A program made the translations under genes and the position numbers. Shown here one piece after another: positions 62,378 to 64,000 of a DNA stretch of 64,000 nt. Each line of letters opens with the position of its first letter. Positions within the stretch are counted from its first letter, which is position 1. The notes beneath the pieces were generated by a model. That model did no database searches and was not told where the DNA came from. It worked only from the letters and a program-made list of their open reading frames with translations. This DNA is from Corynebacterium sp. ACRPH (GTDB lineage Bacteria > Actinomycetota > Actinomycetes > Mycobacteriales > Mycobacteriaceae): positions 85,652 to 149,651 of the forward strand of contig NZ_JAKRND010000006.1 of the NCBI RefSeq assembly GCF_022347285.1, in the 5' to 3' direction.

Positions 62378-63906
62378 TAGCCTTCGCCACCCAGCTCGCC
62401 CGTCAGGCGCGTATGGAAGGCCGAGGAGAACTCGTTCATCCCCACAAACTCTACCGTCTTTCCACGCTGCCGGTACTTGTTCTCAATGGTGTCCAGCGCA
62501 GCCACCGAAGAAGCGTCCCAAATGTTGGACTTCGAGAAATCAATAACAACCCGATCTGGGTCCTGCGCGTACTCAAACTGCGTGGTGAGGTCGTTGCTAG
62601 ATGCAAACAGCAGCTGTCCCTCGACCGTGTAGCGAACCAAAGCGGCGGCGTCATCAACCTCGCGACGCACATCAATCAGGTGAGCCACGCGGCGCACGAA
62701 CATCACACTGGCCATCATCACGCCTACCACCACGCCGATCGCCAGGTTGTGGGTGGCCACAACCACCACAACGATGAGCACCATCACGAAGGTTTCGCTC
62801 TTCGGCATCCGCTTCAACGTCGACGGCTTAATCGAGTGCCAGTCGAAAGTGCCCACAGAAACCATCACCATCACCGCAACCAGCGCCGCCATCGGAATGA
62901 TCGCCACAATGTCCCCCAGCACCAGCAGCAGGAAGAGCAAGAAAACGCCCGCCATGAAGGTAGAAATGCGAGTCCTCGCGCCCGACGCCTTCACGTTGAT
63001 CATCGTCTGGCCGATCATCGCGCAACCGCCCATTCCACCGAACAGGCCGGAAGCAATGTTTGCTATACCCTGACCGAAGCTCTCGCGGGTCTTGTTGGAG
63101 TGGGTATCGGTGATCTCGTCCACCAGCTTCGCCGTCATCAGAGACTCCATCAGCCCCACCAGCGCCATCGCGAAAGCTACGGGCGCGATGATCTGCAGCG
63201 TCTCCCACGTCCACGGCACCTGGGGGATGAACAGCTCCGGCAGGTTGCGTGGCAGCTCACCCTTGTCGCCCACCGTCGGCACGGAAATGGAACAGGCCAC
63301 CACCAGCACCGTGACGACCACGATGGAAACCAGCGGCGCCGGAATGGCCGTAGTTAACTTCGGGAAGAACACCAGCAGCAAGATCCCCAGCGCCACCAGC
63401 GGGTAGACCAGCCAAGGCACATCAATGAGCTCCGGGATCTGCGCCGAAAAGATAAGAATTGCCAGGGAGTTTACGAACCCGACCATCACGCTCCGCGGGA
63501 TGAAACGCATCAGCTTCGCCACCCCCAGCACCGCCAGCACGATTTGGAACACGCCCGCCAACAGCACGGTGGCGATCAGGTAGTCCATGCCGTAGTTCCG
63601 GGCAATCGGCGCGACCACCAGCGCCACTGCACCCGTCGCTGCGGAGATCATCGCCGGGCGCCCGCCGACAAAGGCAATAGTTACCGCCATGATGAAAGCC
63701 GAGAAAAGCCCTACCTTCGGATCCACGCCCGCGATAACCGCAAAAGAGATCGCCTCCGGGATCAGCGCCAGCCCCACCACCAGCCCGGCGAGCATCTCCC
63801 GAACCAAGATCCGCGGGGTCGTCAGCGCAACCTTCACCGACGGGTCCGGCCGATAACGCTCCGGATCTTCTTTGCTCCCTATTACTGCAGCCGACAAACC
63901 AAGCAC
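62377..63906 (-). CDS. SulP family anion transporter with STAS domain
   Basis: 509 residues. About 10-12 helices carry the SulP motifs (LVGLALIPEAISFAVIAGVDPKVGLFSAF start region, GGMGGCAMIGQT), and the last 110 residues are the STAS domain (VRYTVEGQLLFASSND, VVIDFSKSNIWDASSVAAL with the conserved Asp-Ala-Ser-Ser). Members carry sulfate, bicarbonate or C4-dicarboxylates; this one cannot be assigned. The upstream region up to the window end has no gene. Confidence 0.92.
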   Translation of the reverse strand: MLGLSAAVIGSKEDPERYRPDPSVKVALTTPRILVREMLAGLVVGLALIPEAISFAVIAGVDPKVGLFSAFIMAVTIAFVGGRPAMISAATGAVALVVAPIARNYGMDYLIATVLLAGVFQIVLAVLGVAKLMRFIPRSVMVGFVNSLAILIFSAQIPELIDVPWLVYPLVALGILLLVFFPKLTTAIPAPLVSIVVVTVLVVACSISVPTVGDKGELPRNLPELFIPQVPWTWETLQIIAPVAFAMALVGLMESLMTAKLVDEITDTHSNKTRESFGQGIANIASGLFGGMGGCAMIGQTMINVKASGARTRISTFMAGVFLLFLLLVLGDIVAIIPMAALVAVMVMVSVGTFDWHSIKPSTLKRMPKSETFVMVLIVVVVVATHNLAIGVVVGVMMASVMFVRRVAHLIDVRREVDDAAALVRYTVEGQLLFASSNDLTTQFEYAQDPDRVVIDFSKSNIWDASSVAALDTIENKYRQRGKTVEFVGMNEFSSAFHTRLTGELGGEG

Positions 63907-64000
63907 CCCTCTTAATCACGTCAGAACAATCATTGTTATACCGGCTGCGCTTTCCGCCCCGCCAGCCCAGCTCTGCCAATCCAACCCACCCCCCCCCAAC

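Overview
This is GC-rich actinobacterial DNA, and the gene content points to Corynebacterium. Signs are the purT, purA, fba-DUF3151, pyrE, sulfurtransferase and clpB backbone, operator-like sequences matching known corynebacterial regulators (McbR, GlxR, HspR/HAIR), a DUF4333 lipoprotein, a predicted type VII secretion substrate pair, and several acyl-CoA enzymes. Because of the acyl-CoA enzymes I lean towards a lipid-using clinical type of corynebacterium, but the species cannot be fixed by reading. No rRNA, tRNA, CRISPR array, transposase or phage gene was seen.

Layout. 1-5.1 kb: trhO (cut by the window edge) and purT, a Rieske lipoprotein, and a three-gene ECF transporter whose fused ATPase is strongly asymmetric. 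5.1-7.9 kb: metE, divergent from the ECF genes, with a promoter overlapped by an McbR-like operator. 8-14.6 kb: nucleoside hydrolase, TetR regulator, histidine phosphatase, an operon of SDR, acyl-CoA dehydrogenase and APH-like phosphotransferase, and a small FMN-type protein. 14.7-16.3 kb: nrdI-nrdF, in which NrdF carries Gln/Ser/Lys in place of three metal-binding glutamates, the signature of the metal-free class Ie ribonucleotide reductase. 16.3-19.9 kb: an acyl-CoA synthetase divergent from a carnitine-type acyltransferase. 19.9-25.9 kb: purA, an unknown gene, a Rib-repeat surface protein and a FUSC membrane protein. 26-31.6 kb: the fba operon, a GH76 protein, trmH and pyrE. 31.6-40 kb: an acidic membrane protein, gcvH, a QorR-like regulator with its divergent oxidoreductase, gcvT, and gcvP with a tandem glycine riboswitch. 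40-46.8 kb: SDR, a rhodanese/EIIA-like/membrane operon, a broken GltS-type symporter, a DUF4333 lipoprotein and an aldehyde dehydrogenase. 47-49.7 kb: clpB with two HAIR operators. 49.9-57.7 kb: a TRAP transporter (dctQ has an in-frame stop), IclR regulator, glutaryl-CoA dehydrogenase and class III CoA-transferase, apparently a dicarboxylate (perhaps glutarate) uptake and breakdown unit. It is interrupted by a lower-GC two-gene cassette flanked by a duplicated iclR 3' end. 57.8-63.9 kb: a globin-FAD reductase, a nitrilase-family amidase, a type VII substrate/hydrolase pair with two perfect inverted DnaA boxes upstream, an MGMT, and a SulP transporter.

Most noteworthy: the class Ie NrdF; the unexplained secreted-protein cassette; a recurring T-rich TGACGCC motif found about every 3 kb in both orientations; and a set of family members with lost active-site residues or reading-frame lesions (EIIA-like, sulfurtransferase, ECF ATPase, DctQ, GltS).
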